DNA of 64,000 nucleotides from Trachythela sp. YZ-2020 (lineage: Eukaryota; Cnidaria; Anthozoa; Malacalcyonacea; Clavulariidae), in NCBI GenBank assembly GCA_016169945.1, contig JADLSH010000277.1, positions 1,054,001 through 1,118,000 on the forward strand. The letters are read 5' to 3'. The notes below the pieces were generated by a model. That model was given only the letters and a program-made list of their open reading frames with translations. It did not search any database and had not been told where the DNA came from. The position numbers and the translations under genes are program-made. Below, one piece after another: positions 21,205-33,070 of this stretch. Numbering within the stretch: the first letter of the stretch is position 1; each line of letters opens with the position of its first letter.

Positions 21205-24072
21205 GTACTCTAACGATTTGATTATTGGGGATCTATGCCCAACAGGTTATAGTTTTCTGCATACACCGAGACATGGATCAATTGGTGGGGGCGTTGGTCT
21301 CTTATTCAAGGAAAGTCTTAATATTAAGCGTAATGCACAGGAGGTATTTAGGTCATTTGAATACCTTGACAGTTCTTTTTTGAACTTTCTACATATTAGA
21401 ATTATTGTTGTATATCGGCCGCCTCCTTCATCGGCTAACTCATTGACATCTACTCTATTTTTCGAAGAGTTCTCATCCTTTTTGGAAGGAATCATTGTAT
21501 CACCCGGGCAACTCTTGATAGCCGGAGATTTCAATTTTCATCTGGACAATCCTAATGACCCTCTTACTAAACAGTTCGTGGATCTTCTCGCTTCCTTTGA
21601 TTTGAAGCAGTACATTTCTGGATCAACACATGCTAGTGGTCACACACTGGATTTAATTATAACGCGATCTGAAGAAGACATTGTTAACCATTACAACATC
21701 TTCGATCCTCTGATCTCTGATCATTCAGTTGTGCATTTACAACTATTAATTAGGAAACCGAAATTTGTGAAGAAACATTTGCTTCTTCGTAACTTGCGGG
21801 CGGTTAATATTCATAAATTCAAAACGGATGTACTAAATTCTTTTCTTCTTAAGAATTTTACGACTATGGATTTGGTATCACTGGTGAATGAGTATGATTG
21901 TCTTCATACTATCTTAGATAACCATGCACCGATTAAATCCCGGGAAATTACATTGCGCCCTAAGGCACCCTGGTATACTAACGAAATCGATGATAAGAAA
22001 CGAATTCGGAGACAACTTGAGAGAAAATGGCATAAAACAAGGACGAATGCTGATTGGAATCGCTATAAACAACAATGTTATGCTGTAAATAAACTTATCG
22101 ACTCCTCAAAATCGGCTTACTATACCGACTTAATCAATAATGGATCATCTGATCAAAAAACCCTTTTTAGGACTGTAAGCAATTTGCTGCATACAAATAC
22201 GATTATTCGCTATCCATCTTCTCCTGACCTAATGTCACTTGCCAACTCATTTAGTGATTTCTTCACTCAGAAAATTGTTAAAATACGAGGTGATATCGAA
22301 GATGAACTCTTGATTAAAAACATAGAAAATCCTATACCTGATGCTGATTCATGTCCTTATGAATTTCACACCTTCAGGGAGGTTGGAAAAGATGAGGTGC
22401 TCCATTTGATCCAACGTGTCGCAACTAAATCCTGTTCTCTGGATCCACTCCCGGTGGTCATGCTAAATCACTGTTTTAAAGACATCTTACCCGTTGTAGC
22501 TAGAATAATTAACCTCTCCTTGGAAAGTGGTACAATGCCTGACTCTTTGAAGATTGCTGTTGTTCAACCGTTATTAAAAAAGTACAATCTTTCCTATGAA
22601 GAATTCTGCAGTTTTCGTCCAATATCAAATTTGAAATTTGTCTCGAAATCTATTGAGAAAGCAGTTGCTGTACAATTAACTGATTATCTTACTGAAAATC
22701 ATCTACATGAGAAATTCCAGTCTGCTTATAAACCTTGTCATAGTACTGAAACAGCGCTATTGAGGGTTCAAAATGATATCCTTCAAGCCCTAGATAACGG
22801 TGATTCTGTTATTCTTGACCTACTGGATCTGTCGGCGGCTTTTGATACAGTGGATCATTTAATGTTATTAACAAGACTATCGAAACGCTTTGGCATAAGG
22901 GGTCGTGTGTTGGATTGGCTTACCTCATACCTTACATCCAGGAAACAGTTTATTCGTGTTGAGGGAACTGATTCGTTATTGAGTGATCTTGATTGTGGTG
23001 TACCTCAGGGATCTGTGTTGGGTCCTCTGTTGTATTCACTCTATACTGCCCCTCTCGCGGATGTGGCTAGGCGCCACAATCTGCGTTTTCACTTTTTCTG
23101 ATGATGGACAACTTTACATTGCATTCAAAACGAATGATCGTGATGATTTAATATCATCTAAGATCCGTATGGAGAAATGTATACTTGAATTGAAACTGGT
23201 TGATGTTGAATAAATTGAAACTAAATAGTGGCAAAACGGAGCTTATATTAGTCCATTCACGCTATCATCTGATGCCTCCCTTAAATTATATCATGGTGGG
23301 AAAGGAAAAAATTGTGCCAACTGTTTCAGCAAGAAATCTGGGGGTGATTTTTGATGAGTGGATCAAATTGGGCGAACATATTAATGGTATCTGCAAGTCA
23401 GCTTACTACCATATTAGGAATATTTCAAGAATTAAGAAGTATCTACCTCGAAATTGTTTAGAAATAATTATTCATGCATTTATAACCTCAAGATTGGATT
23501 ATTGTAACTCCCTGTTGTATGGTGTACCCAAATATTTGCTTCAGAAGCTTCAGAGAGTCCAAAATACTGCAGCTCGTTTACTAACTGATACTAAGAAATC
23601 GGCACATATCACCCCAGTTCTTATCGAATTGCATTGGTTACCTGTCCAATACCGTATTCAATTCAAGATTATACTTCTTGTCTACAAAGCTGTTAATGAT
23701 CTTGCTCCATCGTATCTGAAGGAACTTATGCTGTGTCGTACTTCGCAGCGTACTCTTCGATCAAATGGAAATGAATTGCTCCAGATTCCTTATTCTAGAC
23801 TAAAGACATATGGAGACAGATCGTTCTGTGTTGCTGGACCAAGATTGTGGAATGATTTACCTGTTCATCTTCGGATGTGTGAATCATTAACCATTTTTAA
23901 GAAGTATCTTAAAACATATCTTTTTAACTTGTTTTTAAATAGTGTATGATGTATTCTATAGTTTTAACATTCTTAACACTAGTTTTAATATTGGATTTTG
24001 TATTACTGTAAAGCGCCTAGAACAGTCTTGGTTTGTGCGCTATATAAATGTTTATTATTATTATTATTATTA
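21205..24072 (+). pseudogene. 5'-truncated L2/CR1-like LINE with (ATT)n tail
   Basis: The frame 21203-23101 begins inside the endonuclease (IGDLCPTGYSF, GGGVGLLF, VYRPPPSS, IAGDFNFHLDN, HTLDLIIT and the SDHSVVHL Asp-His). It continues through a linker into the reverse transcriptase: SCSLDPLPVVML, FRPISNLKFVSK, FQSAYKPCHSTETALL, DLSAAFDTVDH and GVPQGSVLGPLLYSLYT. A frameshift at about 23090 separates these from FSDDGQLY, where the usual YADD or FADD box has become FSDD. A second shift near 23205 leads into the thumb and C terminus (23200-23949; GVIFDEWIKL, YCNSLLYGVPK, LHWLPVQYRI). The 3' end has AAGCGCCTAGAAC...GCGCTATATAAAT followed by ATT repeats, the L2/CR1-type 3' hairpin and tail. The N-terminal third of the endonuclease is missing. 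Confidence 0.9.
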
Positions 24073-24384
24073 CTCTGAGTCTGTATTGTTAACTAAATGA
24101 TCCAACGTTTAAATATCATATAATCCTTCTCCTGTTGGCCTCCATTGACGAGTCTGTTTCATATCATCACTCATGGCACTCGTTAACACGACGCAAAACA
24201 TTCGTTTTCTCTGCGATTCAGGGTTAAAAAACTTCAAATTTACTTTTCGAGACATTCATGATGCATATTCTTTTCCTGAGACAAGGTTTGTTAAGGTCCA
24301 AGAAGAGAAACAAGCGTTTTAAAACGAAAACTACAATTTCTGCAATAGAAATATATAGAAATCTACTGCCATCGGGGGCGGACA

Positions 24385-24533
24385 AACATGGCGGCCGCTC
24401 TCAAACACGACTCACTTCCGGCTTCAACGCTAAACAATAGATGCACTATCCAGTCTTACTACATATCAGTGAGCGGAATGCAAAGTTGTCCGCCATTATG
24501 CAATGGACGGTTTTCTACGTTATGCGCATGCGC
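24385..24533. promoter_or_regulatory. Promoter-like cluster: YY1, ETS and NRF1 type sites
   Basis: Within 150 bp of CpG-containing sequence in an otherwise AT-rich region lie AACATGGCGGCC (24385-24396, YY1-like), CACTTCCGG (24413-24421, ETS/GABP consensus), CCGCCATTA (24491-24499, YY1-like, other strand) and TGCGCATGCGC (24523-24533, NRF1 palindrome). This set is typical of TATA-less housekeeping promoters in animals. No adjacent coding exon was identified on either side; a LINE tail ends only ~310 bp to the left. Confidence 0.45.
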
Positions 24534-24559
24534 GGGTTCAGGTCGAGAGAAAACTGTTT

Positions 24560-25204
24560 TGTACTCGGGAGTCGGGGCATAAACAGACAAACAAAGTCTC
24601 TAAAACGAGATAAATGAAAATTATTTAGAGGAAGAGGAGGAAAAAACAGTCAAAAGACCGAAGAAAGACAAGATTTTCGAGTTTTGAAGAGTTTTAAACG
24701 CGTATAAGTGTCTATTTTGTATACTTGCTTTTGCCGTATTGGCATGCAGTATATTATAGTTTTGTGGATTTGAAAATGCGTAGGTCATCCTGTGTGGTCA
24801 ATAACATTGATTAATCTTAAAAGGTATTTTAGTATTAATTCAAATATGTTATGGAATAAGAAACAACATATTAAATCTCAAAAACAAGTGCGAAAAGAAG
24901 TATAAAAATACTGTTTTGTGAAAATTTCGAAATGTTTTGTGAGACTTGTAAGGTTGAATTTTACAGTAAATCAAAGCTAAAAGAGTACGTAATAACATAC
25001 TTACTTTATATAATTGGGCAATTGATAATTTTATAGTTAACATTAACAAATCTTATTTTTGTACAAAATAATAGAAATATACAGTGTTACCATGGTTACA
25101 TTGATCGACTCAGTACTTCATGTTACAATAACTTTGGGGAGAGTAAATTGTGTTGTTCGAATGGGCGAGGGGATTCTGCATGCATGTATTTCTAGTCCTT
25201 TGTT
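24560..25204. other. No gene recognised
   Basis: AT-rich DNA lacking a coding frame of note. A purine-rich run lies at 24630-24680. If the 24.4-kb cluster is a promoter, its first exon could lie here or to its left, but none can be defined. Confidence 0.4.
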
Positions 25205-25792
25205 TTACGATTGTGAGATGGAGTCGGTTAAGATAGCTCGGGCACATGAAGAAAAAGATCTTGGAGTAATTGTACGTGACAAGTTGACATGGGACACTCA
25301 TATTCACGGAATCGTTGCGAAGGCAAACAAATTATTTGGTCTGCTAAAACGAACATGCGTATATATTACAGACAGAACCGTACGAAGGACACTTTACATG
25401 ACTCTAGCTAAGTCGCAGTTACATTATGCCACCGAAGTATGGTCTCCATCAAGCTCAGTGTTGAAACAAAAGGTTGAAAAAATCCAGAGACGTGCTACTC
25501 GGTGGATCTTACGCTTAAAACCTGGTGAATTATCTCACAAAGAGAGACTTGAAATATTGAATATGCTCCCTCTCGCTTACGATCGTGAGGTTAAGGATTT
25601 GATTTTCCTGTATAAAGCTGTCAATGGTTACATAGACATCAACATTCATCAGTATATACGATTCGTAAGTCATGGCCGGACTCGTCGATCGCAAGCTGCT
25701 GAGTATTTGGAAATTCCGTATTGCAGAACTAGCACGTACAAGTCATCATATTTCAATCGCGTGGTCAAATTGTGGAACATCGTGCGCAATAC
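25205..25792 (+). pseudogene. LINE reverse transcriptase C-terminal fragment
   Basis: The open frame from about 25205 carries EKDLGVIVRDKLTW, the thumb region, then ANKLFGLLKRT, LYMTLAKSQLHYATEVWSP, EKIQRRATRWILRL, RLEILNMLPLAYDREVKDL and the LYKAVNGY tail typical of CR1-group LINEs. The palm with the YADD box is missing upstream, and at 25793 the frame runs into a hAT-MITE-like sequence. No stop codon lies within the fragment, suggesting moderate age. Confidence 0.8.
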
Positions 25793-26517
25793 CTCTAGGT
25801 GGGTCCGGGGGCATGCCCCCCCTGGAAAAATTTGAAATTTAGAGTCCCTGAAATGCTATTTCTTGCGTTTTGGGTGGCGATTTGACGGAATTCTGAGAAT
25901 TATAAAACGTCGTATAAAATAAAAATGCGCAAGAAACAACACATTCAGGAGTTTGAATAAATATATAATTCATAGAGGACTTAGTTTTTTTCTTAAACAA
26001 AGAAAAGTAGACGGCGAACATTCATGAAGTAGACGGTGAACTTACCAGTGATCGTAAGCCAAATCACTTCACATTTCACAATTAACAATTTACATCCTTT
26101 GAGATATTGCAGACTGGACAGTAATGCTTGTAGTTGTTGCTAGGCTGGTGATTTTTTAATCCTCGAATAAGTCGTATTCCGACTAACAGAACTCAAATTA
26201 AGCGCGTACTAGCACTTTGAACAGTACTAGTGCTTGCGGCAGTGCGGTAGTAAGTAATGCGATATTGCGATAGCCAACATAAGAAAACCTGGCATATCGG
26301 AAATCACTAATATTTATCGGATAAGTTTTATCAGATAAACGACAATGTATCTACTACTTAACAATCTCAAACTTTTTTCTCTCGTTGGCTCATCGGATCT
26401 GACAAAATTCCAATTCGGACTAGCGCTTTTGTGTGCGCTTTTGTGTGATTTGTGCAATTTCGGCGCCCCATTTATGTTTTGGCGCCTCCTAAAAAATCTT
26501 CGCTGGGGGCGCCACTG
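25793..26517. repeat. hAT-type non-autonomous element fragment, boundaries uncertain
   Basis: 25793-25870 (GTGGGTCCGGGGGCATGC and GAAATTTAGAGTCCCT blocks) is homologous to the interior of the MITE at 4640-4907. A GGGGGCGCCACTG end at about 26505-26517 resembles the hAT terminus. No matching CAGTGG left end or 8-bp duplication was found, so the extent is a guess. Confidence 0.35.
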
Positions 26518-27289
26518 GCGACCACAGATGCATGCTTTTTAAAACTGTCTCATCTTGTGGTCGTTGTTGCTTCAAAGTGAGGCATTTTATATGATGAGCG
26601 TATAAAATGTTATATTATTTTAATTAAAATAGTAATTGGTATATTAGAACACACACATATTTAATTTTAGAGAGGATTCTAATATTTTTAAAGGAGGGGC
26701 ACCTTGAAAGGGTCTTCACGTCCCGTTCGTGCCTTGTCCTTTTGAGATACTCGCATAAAGTAGTAATTTATTTAACATGTAACTGTAATATGTCAGTTAT
26801 GGAGTAAATGTCGAAAAATAATCGGAAATGTTTTTTCTTTTAAAGCTGTAGAGATCCTCCTTAACTTGATAAAAATTTGTTCTTCGCTAGTTCACTCTGC
26901 TTGTTAGTATGTTGGTCCAGTGCTGTAGAACAAAATTCATAACCAAGGGGACTCTATAAGGAGCATGTTACCAAGGGTGAAAACATTCGGACATGGGTGA
27001 TGCTATATGTAAAAGCCAGAAAGATTGAACTTTGAAAATCAACTCCAAACTATGGAAATTTTAACCGCAAACTAAGTATCAAAATCAAACAAACTAATTT
27101 AGCTTCGGTAAATACATGATCATAAATATTATTCCAATTCCCAAATAAAATTTCTATCCGAAAATAATTTCAAAACAAACACTAGTAAAATTTGTACCCA
27201 AATAAAATTTTTATCCGAATAAAATTTGTACCCAAATTCGAATTTAAAGAAAATGTCTACACATGCAAATAAAGTATGTGTTATATGTA
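26518..27289. other. No gene recognised
   Basis: AT-rich. The stretch 27110-27250 repeats variants of 'aataaaatttntatccga' several times, a short local minisatellite. Confidence 0.5.
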
Positions 27290-27960
27290 ATATCGTCGAC
27301 AAAAATTATGTAAAAATTACTAATGTCAGTTCAAAAACAAATAGTCACGTTCTGGCACCGATGACATTCCATATATAGGTACATGGCAAACAGTTGCATT
27401 AAAACTTTGTATGACATTTACCAATTTTTTAGCCTAATTTTCCCAATTCTGTGATTGATATAACAAGCAAAAGAACTTGCATAACGTGTCATGTAAAAAA
27501 TAATTAAAAGCACAACAACTTACTGTTTTGTGGGAGATCTCTGGCGTTCAAGTCTTGGCCACCAAACTATGAAATTTAATAAACGATAAAATATAGATAT
27601 GAAACAGGAAATTCTTAAGCAACATACAAAATAAAGTATTGAGGTACTTCTAAAACAACCAGCTAGCTAAAACGAGAGGAAATGAGGGGTGATCAGGGAC
27701 GAAATTAATCAATTTTGTTACGCAGTTCAGATACGATGGTATGCAATTGATTTGTTTAGTTATGCGGTTGATTAGTTATATTTTGCAGTTAACTTGTTTT
27801 ATTATGCACTTCTCTTATGCAGTTCAGACTTCTGATTGGATGTTATGCAATTGATTTGTTTTCTTTTGTTATGCAGTTCCGTTGTTCAGTTGGGAACTTT
27901 TGATTTCCCTTGCGCCCGCAATCTTTGCATACAAGAATATGTATTTCGTCGTACACAGAT
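27290..27960 (+). repeat. Dispersed repeat R1, copy 1
   Basis: Matches 62503-63195 over ~650 bp (for example AAATTACTAATGTCAGTTC and TGTGATTGATATAACAAGC). Its right part (27715-27910) is an array of degenerate ~20-bp units of the type TTATGCAGTTGATTTGTTTTG. It ends near a GCGCCCGCAATCTTTGCAT block also seen in the other copies. Confidence 0.85.
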
Positions 27961-29715
27961 ATCATTAACTCTTTAGCACCTTCTAATGAAATGGGAATAT
28001 ATATATATATACATATATATATGAAGAGGCTGTAACTTTACTGCAAAATATGACTATTGCAGTGTAAATCTACATTTTTGAAGTTTAAAATTAACGCATG
28101 TGTGTTCAAGCATGTTTGTTGGTAGGAGTCCTTTTGCAGAGTTCAAAAAACTGACATGAATTGGAGTAAACCCTTGGCAAAGGGCAAACCAGGGTCAGTT
28201 TTCGTTACAGAATGAATCAGTTGAAGTTGTAAATTGTAAGATATGCTCAAGGGCAACATTACCTCGTTTACCACCAGCTGCTTCTCTTGTATACTTACAA
28301 AATGATTGGCTTTCAAATTTTCACCTATTACCGCCATCTTGCGAAAATTTGGGCTTTTACATATGCAGTAGCATTCTCCTTATGGACAAAGGAGCAGCAG
28401 ACGGGCGGAAGAGATGCAAAAATATTGGAAGAGCTTTTGCGATCTCACACAAGCCCAATTTGTTCAGATCATGGGCAAGATTTGCCAAACAAATAGATAC
28501 TGTTATTTCATTTATGAAGATTTCCTGTAGTTGGTCTTCAGTAAGAAACCTTGGTAATCTTCAGAGAGATGTTCTTTTAGACCACTGCAAAATATTTTTG
28601 TTTTATATCATTATAAGACACAACCTAGAAAATTCCCTTCTCAGTCCACCAGCATGTTGTGCATTTTCTCCATAAAAGGACACTTCAGTCATGCCTATCG
28701 ATTTTATTTTTGTGTAGGTAGCCAATTTTCGAATGGAGCTAAGCTATTAACGACTTGTGGCTCTAGTAAGCTGGTGAACCTAATTGAAATTCTGCATTAC
28801 GAAATACAAATTTGGAGGTGCTGACTCACGGCCGATTCTGACAAATCTCCTCGTGATTATTTGATGATTTTAGAGTTGTTAGCCAGTAACTCCAGGTATA
28901 GATACTGTAGCTAGTTCCACTACCTCCACAAGATTCGCCTGTAGCTCTGGAACTCTTAATTAAATTAAGTTTTGAATTAGCCCCTTAGACTATGGAGGTA
29001 GCGACGCTCCGTGGATCGCTAGCTTCTGCAGCCATGCTTCAAGTGTTAACTTAACATCTTCTGTACTAGCTATTTCCTCCATAGTAGTTCCGATTACATC
29101 ATGGAGATTTATAAGGATAAAATTGGATTCAGTTTTCTTATCAGGTGCACCTGTGTATCCATTTAATCGTTTTCCCCTAACAAGGATTTTTCAGCACAAC
29201 GTAAAATCTCAACTGGGTATCTCAACTGTTGTTGTATTACAGTAGAGGGTGCCACTTCTGAATGTAATGGTTATGCTAGAATACGTATCTGCAAGTTGTT
29301 GATTCAAAGTGGGAGAGGTAGTATTTAGGAATAGGAATTGATTGTAGAATACTTTTCAATGAAACAGGAGTGTTTGTAATTTGGTTATTAATGTTAATAA
29401 TTGTGCAATAAAGTTATCCCAGCAGGGACGCATGCTGTGCAACGCTGCGGCACTGGGTGAAATTGCAGAATTATGCAATATTTATACAGCAAAAGGGTGG
29501 CAACCACCCAACAGGGGATTGTGGGAGATAACTGAAGTTATGCAATTAATTGGCTAACTTATGACTTTTCCTTTATTCGTTGTTTACTAATTGCTAAAGA
29601 GAACCAAACAAACCTGCAGGATGTAAAGTGACATATGTGTACCCAGGGCGCAGTTGCACTTTGCATTTTGCAAACCTCACTTTCGCATACATTATACAGT
29701 GTCGTAGGATTCTAT
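27961..29715. other. Mostly non-coding, one unassigned minus-strand frame
   Basis: 28000-28025 is an AT dinucleotide run. On the minus strand, 29173-28990 holds a 60-odd-codon open frame (LNGYTGAPDKKTESNF...EAWLQKLAIHGASLPP, stop at 28990) preceded by a TTGTTAG acceptor-like site. It reads like a terminal exon, but I do not recognise it. The rest shows no convincing frame. Confidence 0.35.
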
Positions 29716-29793
29716 TAGGGACTTCAGAAACTGCAGGAGACTGGGTGCTAATTGAAGCTTGCGCGGAATTATGGTACTGTTTTGGGGGACGCG
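29716..29793 (+). repeat. Left TIR of the ISL2EU element
   Basis: Seventy-eight bp ending ...TTTTGGGGGACGCG, with the reverse complement at 33071-33148 and about six mismatches. Confidence 0.9.
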
Positions 29794-29821
29794 TCTTGCA
29801 CGCATTGTTATGTATTAAATA

Positions 29822-30707
29822 ATGGTCGAAAACAACATTAGAATTGCAGATTTTTCTGAATTAAACGATAATTGTAACAAAGAAAAAAACGATGCTACAA
29901 CTCAGGAGAATACACCTATCGTGCTCGAAGAAAAAGACATCCCAGGAGCAGCTCTACCAAGGCCAATAGAGCTATGCAATGTGGCGATTTTAAAACGATG
30001 GCTGTCATGTCGTGGGGCTAAAGTTTCTGGCAAAAAAAGTGAATTGGCTCAAAGGTATGGACTTTTAGCTACTGTTATGTTTTGCATTTCGTCAACAACT
30101 TATCTTTGTCTTCGTGTTATTGTAGGGCGAGAGACTACATTGAAAATGGTCTAGCATCGAACATTGTTGACCCAGACGGTGGGATAAATATAGCCCAGAA
30201 ATTACTACGTCGAATGACAACTTTCCTTCGTCTGGATTTGAAACTGATCTTGGCTGTCTCCCAGAATTTCAACATAACTTTTTATGGAAATTTATGATCG
30301 AGGACGTTGAACTGAAAAAACAGCTTTCCACTGAGAAGCCCTTGGTCAAAGGCTATAACCTTTTCAAGTCTGGACATGTTTTGCAATTATTTGTCAAACA
30401 GCAAGGGGGGCTATTTTACATACTTTCCAAAGTGTTGCCGTCAATGAAGAAAGGTAAAGTTTACTCAGCAAAGATAACTCTTAAGAAAAATGGAAGTGTG
30501 CACAATGCTTGCTGTGGCTGCCCAGCTGGCATTGATGGGAGATGCATCCATGTAACAGCTAGTCTATTTGCTCTGGAAAACTATAGCAAAATGAAGGAGA
30601 ATAAGGATGTGAATGATGATTTGCCTTGCACATCAAAGCCCTGCAAGTGGAATGTGCCCCGGCTAGCACGAATTGAACCTACACCAGTGCGATATGTTTA
30701 TTTATAA
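29822..30707 (+). pseudogene. ISL2EU second protein: SAP domain and SWIM zinc finger, nuclease part lost
   Basis: Exon 1 (29822 to about 30054) encodes an acidic start and a SAP-type helix-extended-loop-helix ([20 protein letters not shown]), a DNA-binding fold. An intron of ~73 bp follows (CAAAG|GTATGG to TTGTAG|GGCGAG, ending at 30126). Exon 2 continues with [18 protein letters not shown], after which a one-base shift near 30178 changes frame. The correct frame then runs through EFQHNFLWKFMIEDVELKK to a SWIM zinc finger, CCGCPAGIDGRCIH (about 30512-30551), and stops at 30707 after KCKWNVPRLARIEPTPV. In relatives this linker leads into a YqaJ-type exonuclease domain (recollection of the family); none follows here. 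Confidence 0.65.
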
Positions 30708-31508
30708 ACACACATCATAAATACTATGTACAGATGCAGCAACAAATGTTTTGCACTGGAACTCATTATTGTCACTTTGTTATATCTGATGGTGTGTGGA
30801 TGCAGATTGACATTATTTTGTTTTCCCAATAATTTTGGAGTGGTGTCCTGTTGAAGTTAGAGAAGTTTTACTTCACTCACTTGTTCCCTGAAATTGTGTA
30901 TCCACGAATTTTATTCAATAGTACGCGCTGGGGAAAGGATGTTAGTTTTCCAAGCTTGTCTACTGAATAATATACTGCAGCAAGCTAACATGTATATTAA
31001 TTAGAACCTGTTTGAATTGAAATTCTGAGAATACCTTGTTTATTTTGGATTGCAAGCATTTTATATGCTTTTTTGACACAATGCAAAACTACCTTTGCAA
31101 TATCAGCACAAGTCTTAACTAATAAAAATACTTAAAACTTTGCCTTGTTTACAAACATTGATTTTCACACTAGGGCCCCAGTTACACGATACCAGATTTG
31201 CTTGTCATGACATCGAATTAGGAGTTATTGGATTCCCATCACATTTAGAATTGTACTTATGTTACAAAATAAAACAAGCACTGTCAAGAGGGGACATTTT
31301 GTGGGGCATGTTGATCTCATGATAAGCAAATGTATATCATGTAACTGGGATAGACTGGATCACCAAAATAAATATATTCATTAATACCTTGATTGAAAGG
31401 TAACATATTAACCCATTAAGGCGCAAGGATCTTCCCTTGAAGAGTAAAATCATCTGGCGTTAGACAGAGTAAAATACATGTAGGTAGGGCACATTGCGCC
31501 TTAATGGG
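30708..31508. other. ISL2EU interior between the convergent genes, non-coding
   Basis: The YqaJ-like nuclease domain expected here was not found on either strand. Two short complementary strings flank the interval 31410-31512 ('acccattaaggcgca' and 'gcgccttaatgggct'), forming an inverted repeat just beyond the transposase stop. Confidence 0.5.
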
Positions 31509-32993
31509 CTAATTGATCAGAGGAGGTAAAAAGTTTGACAAACAAGCAACAACAATCCAGACATCACGTGCCACATCATGGAAGGTAATAGGGGTTGGTC
31601 TGTCAAAAAAATGCCAATTTTTTAACCTTTCCATGCATCGTTCCACATGAATCCTTAAACATGCGATTTTCTTGTTGTGCTCAGTTTCTACCTTGGAGAA
31701 CTGATCCCTTGACTTTAGAAAGGCAGGTATCACTAGACTTGCACCAACAGCAGCCAAATCATCTTGTATTGTGAATCCTTTGTCTGCCATGACCCAATCA
31801 CCCTTGTTAAGATTGTCAAGATATTCAGATTTTTTTACTATTTCAGGATCACTAATTGAACCCGTATACAAATCGCTCACAAATGATATTACTCCACTTG
31901 GTGTAATACCAATGAGCCCCTTCATAGTATTATGAGACTTGTATTGAGAATAACATACTGATTGGTTATCTAGACCAGAGGGGCATTCCATGAATATCTC
32001 GGTACAATCAATAATAGAGACTAAGTCCGGATAAATCTTGTTAAACAGAGGGGGCATGTAATGTTGTATCTGTTCCTTAGGTGGCCATAATATGCAAATA
32101 GGTGCTAGTTCAGCCCTCATAAATTTTATCCATGCCCGGAATATGGTGGACACCGTGCTCTCAGATACACCGAATCTGTGTGCAAGATCCTTAGCAAACA
32201 GGCGTAGACGCATCCGCATTGAAACCATGGTAAACTCCTGCCATTTTGTAAGTTTCCTTGGTCTGCCTGGATTGTCAGGAACATGACATGTTTTGTATTT
32301 GGCATAATTAATATTGCATAGATTTGGTTCAAGAAAACTAAAGCACAGTTTCATTGTCTCATAGTTTGGAAAGCCAGTATAAAAAGAAATATCTTTGTCA
32401 CTCTTCATGAATTTGTCAATATTAAATACAAACCCACTTTGTTCTTGTTTATACTTTAACAACTGTAACTCTGACTTCATTTTTTCAATTTCTTTCAGCA
32501 GGGACTCTTTTTCAATGTCATCATTCTGTTCCACTGGAGTAGTTGCAGTAGAACAAAAATCCACTGTTTGAGTTTCTACTTCAACTTTATCAACTGTTTG
32601 CTCGTCATTGACAGTTTCTGCGTTACCTTCTGTTTCTATAGCCTTTATAGGCTCAGTTCGGGGAATAATTCTATCCCCCGAGGCTGTTCGTTTTCTCGAC
32701 CTTTTTGGCAACAAAGGCAAAGCATGCTTTTCTATTTCTCGCCGAGGTGTCGCTGATTTCGACCACGGGAATATCGTCGGTAGCTGATTTCTCGACATCC
32801 TCTCTCCTCCAACAAAATGCTCACCGCAAATTCGTGTGCTTGATGACATTACATGCAGATTGCCGTTCTTCATGAGTCGACTATATTCTTTTCTAATTGC
32901 TTCATCGGACGGTATTGTGTGTACTTTAATATTCCCAAACTTCCTCCAGTTGTTGGTACAATTAGGCACACAGCAATTCCATTTAAAAACCAT
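31509..32993 (-). CDS. THAP-domain DDE transposase (ISL2EU, DDE_Tnp_4 type)
   Basis: The start is taken at the ATG at 32993, giving MVFKWNCCVPNC, where the THAP domain begins; an in-frame ATG 17 codons upstream is possible. Numbering from this start: C2CH THAP zinc finger with C7/C12, C56 and H59 and the LPTIF box at 71-75, the site-specific DNA-binding domain; a Lys/Arg- and Glu-rich linker; a coiled coil around 162-184 (EKESLLKEIEKMKSELQLL); a helix-turn-helix (LAHRFGVSESTVSTIFRAW, about 271-289); then the RNase-H-fold core with catalytic D329 (SIIDCTEIF), D404 (VMADKGF) and E451 (IHVERCMER). About 494 residues, normal for the family, with all three acidic residues and zinc ligands kept, so possibly functional. 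Alternative: a related IS4EU/Harbinger-like enzyme, but the TIRs and AT duplication favour ISL2EU. Confidence 0.9.
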   Translation of the reverse strand: MVFKWNCCVPNCTNNWRKFGNIKVHTIPSDEAIRKEYSRLMKNGNLHVMSSSTRICGEHFVGGERMSRNQLPTIFPWSKSATPRREIEKHALPLLPKRSRKRTASGDRIIPRTEPIKAIETEGNAETVNDEQTVDKVEVETQTVDFCSTATTPVEQNDDIEKESLLKEIEKMKSELQLLKYKQEQSGFVFNIDKFMKSDKDISFYTGFPNYETMKLCFSFLEPNLCNINYAKYKTCHVPDNPGRPRKLTKWQEFTMVSMRMRLRLFAKDLAHRFGVSESTVSTIFRAWIKFMRAELAPICILWPPKEQIQHYMPPLFNKIYPDLVSIIDCTEIFMECPSGLDNQSVCYSQYKSHNTMKGLIGITPSGVISFVSDLYTGSISDPEIVKKSEYLDNLNKGDWVMADKGFTIQDDLAAVGASLVIPAFLKSRDQFSKVETEHNKKIACLRIHVERCMERLKNWHFFDRPTPITFHDVARDVWIVVACLSNFLPPLIN

Positions 32994-33070
32994 TTTATTT
33001 AGCGAATTATATCTTGTTGTAAACTGTAAACTATCATATTTCATTCTCGAAGATCGCGTCCATCAGTTAT

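Noticed and set aside
21247..21534. 95-codon minus-strand frame
   Set aside because: Antisense of the LINE endonuclease domain, which has recognisable motifs on the plus strand.
28349..28675. 108-codon plus-strand frame at 28.35 kb as a gene
   Set aside because: No motif, start context or splice sites; composition not distinct from background.
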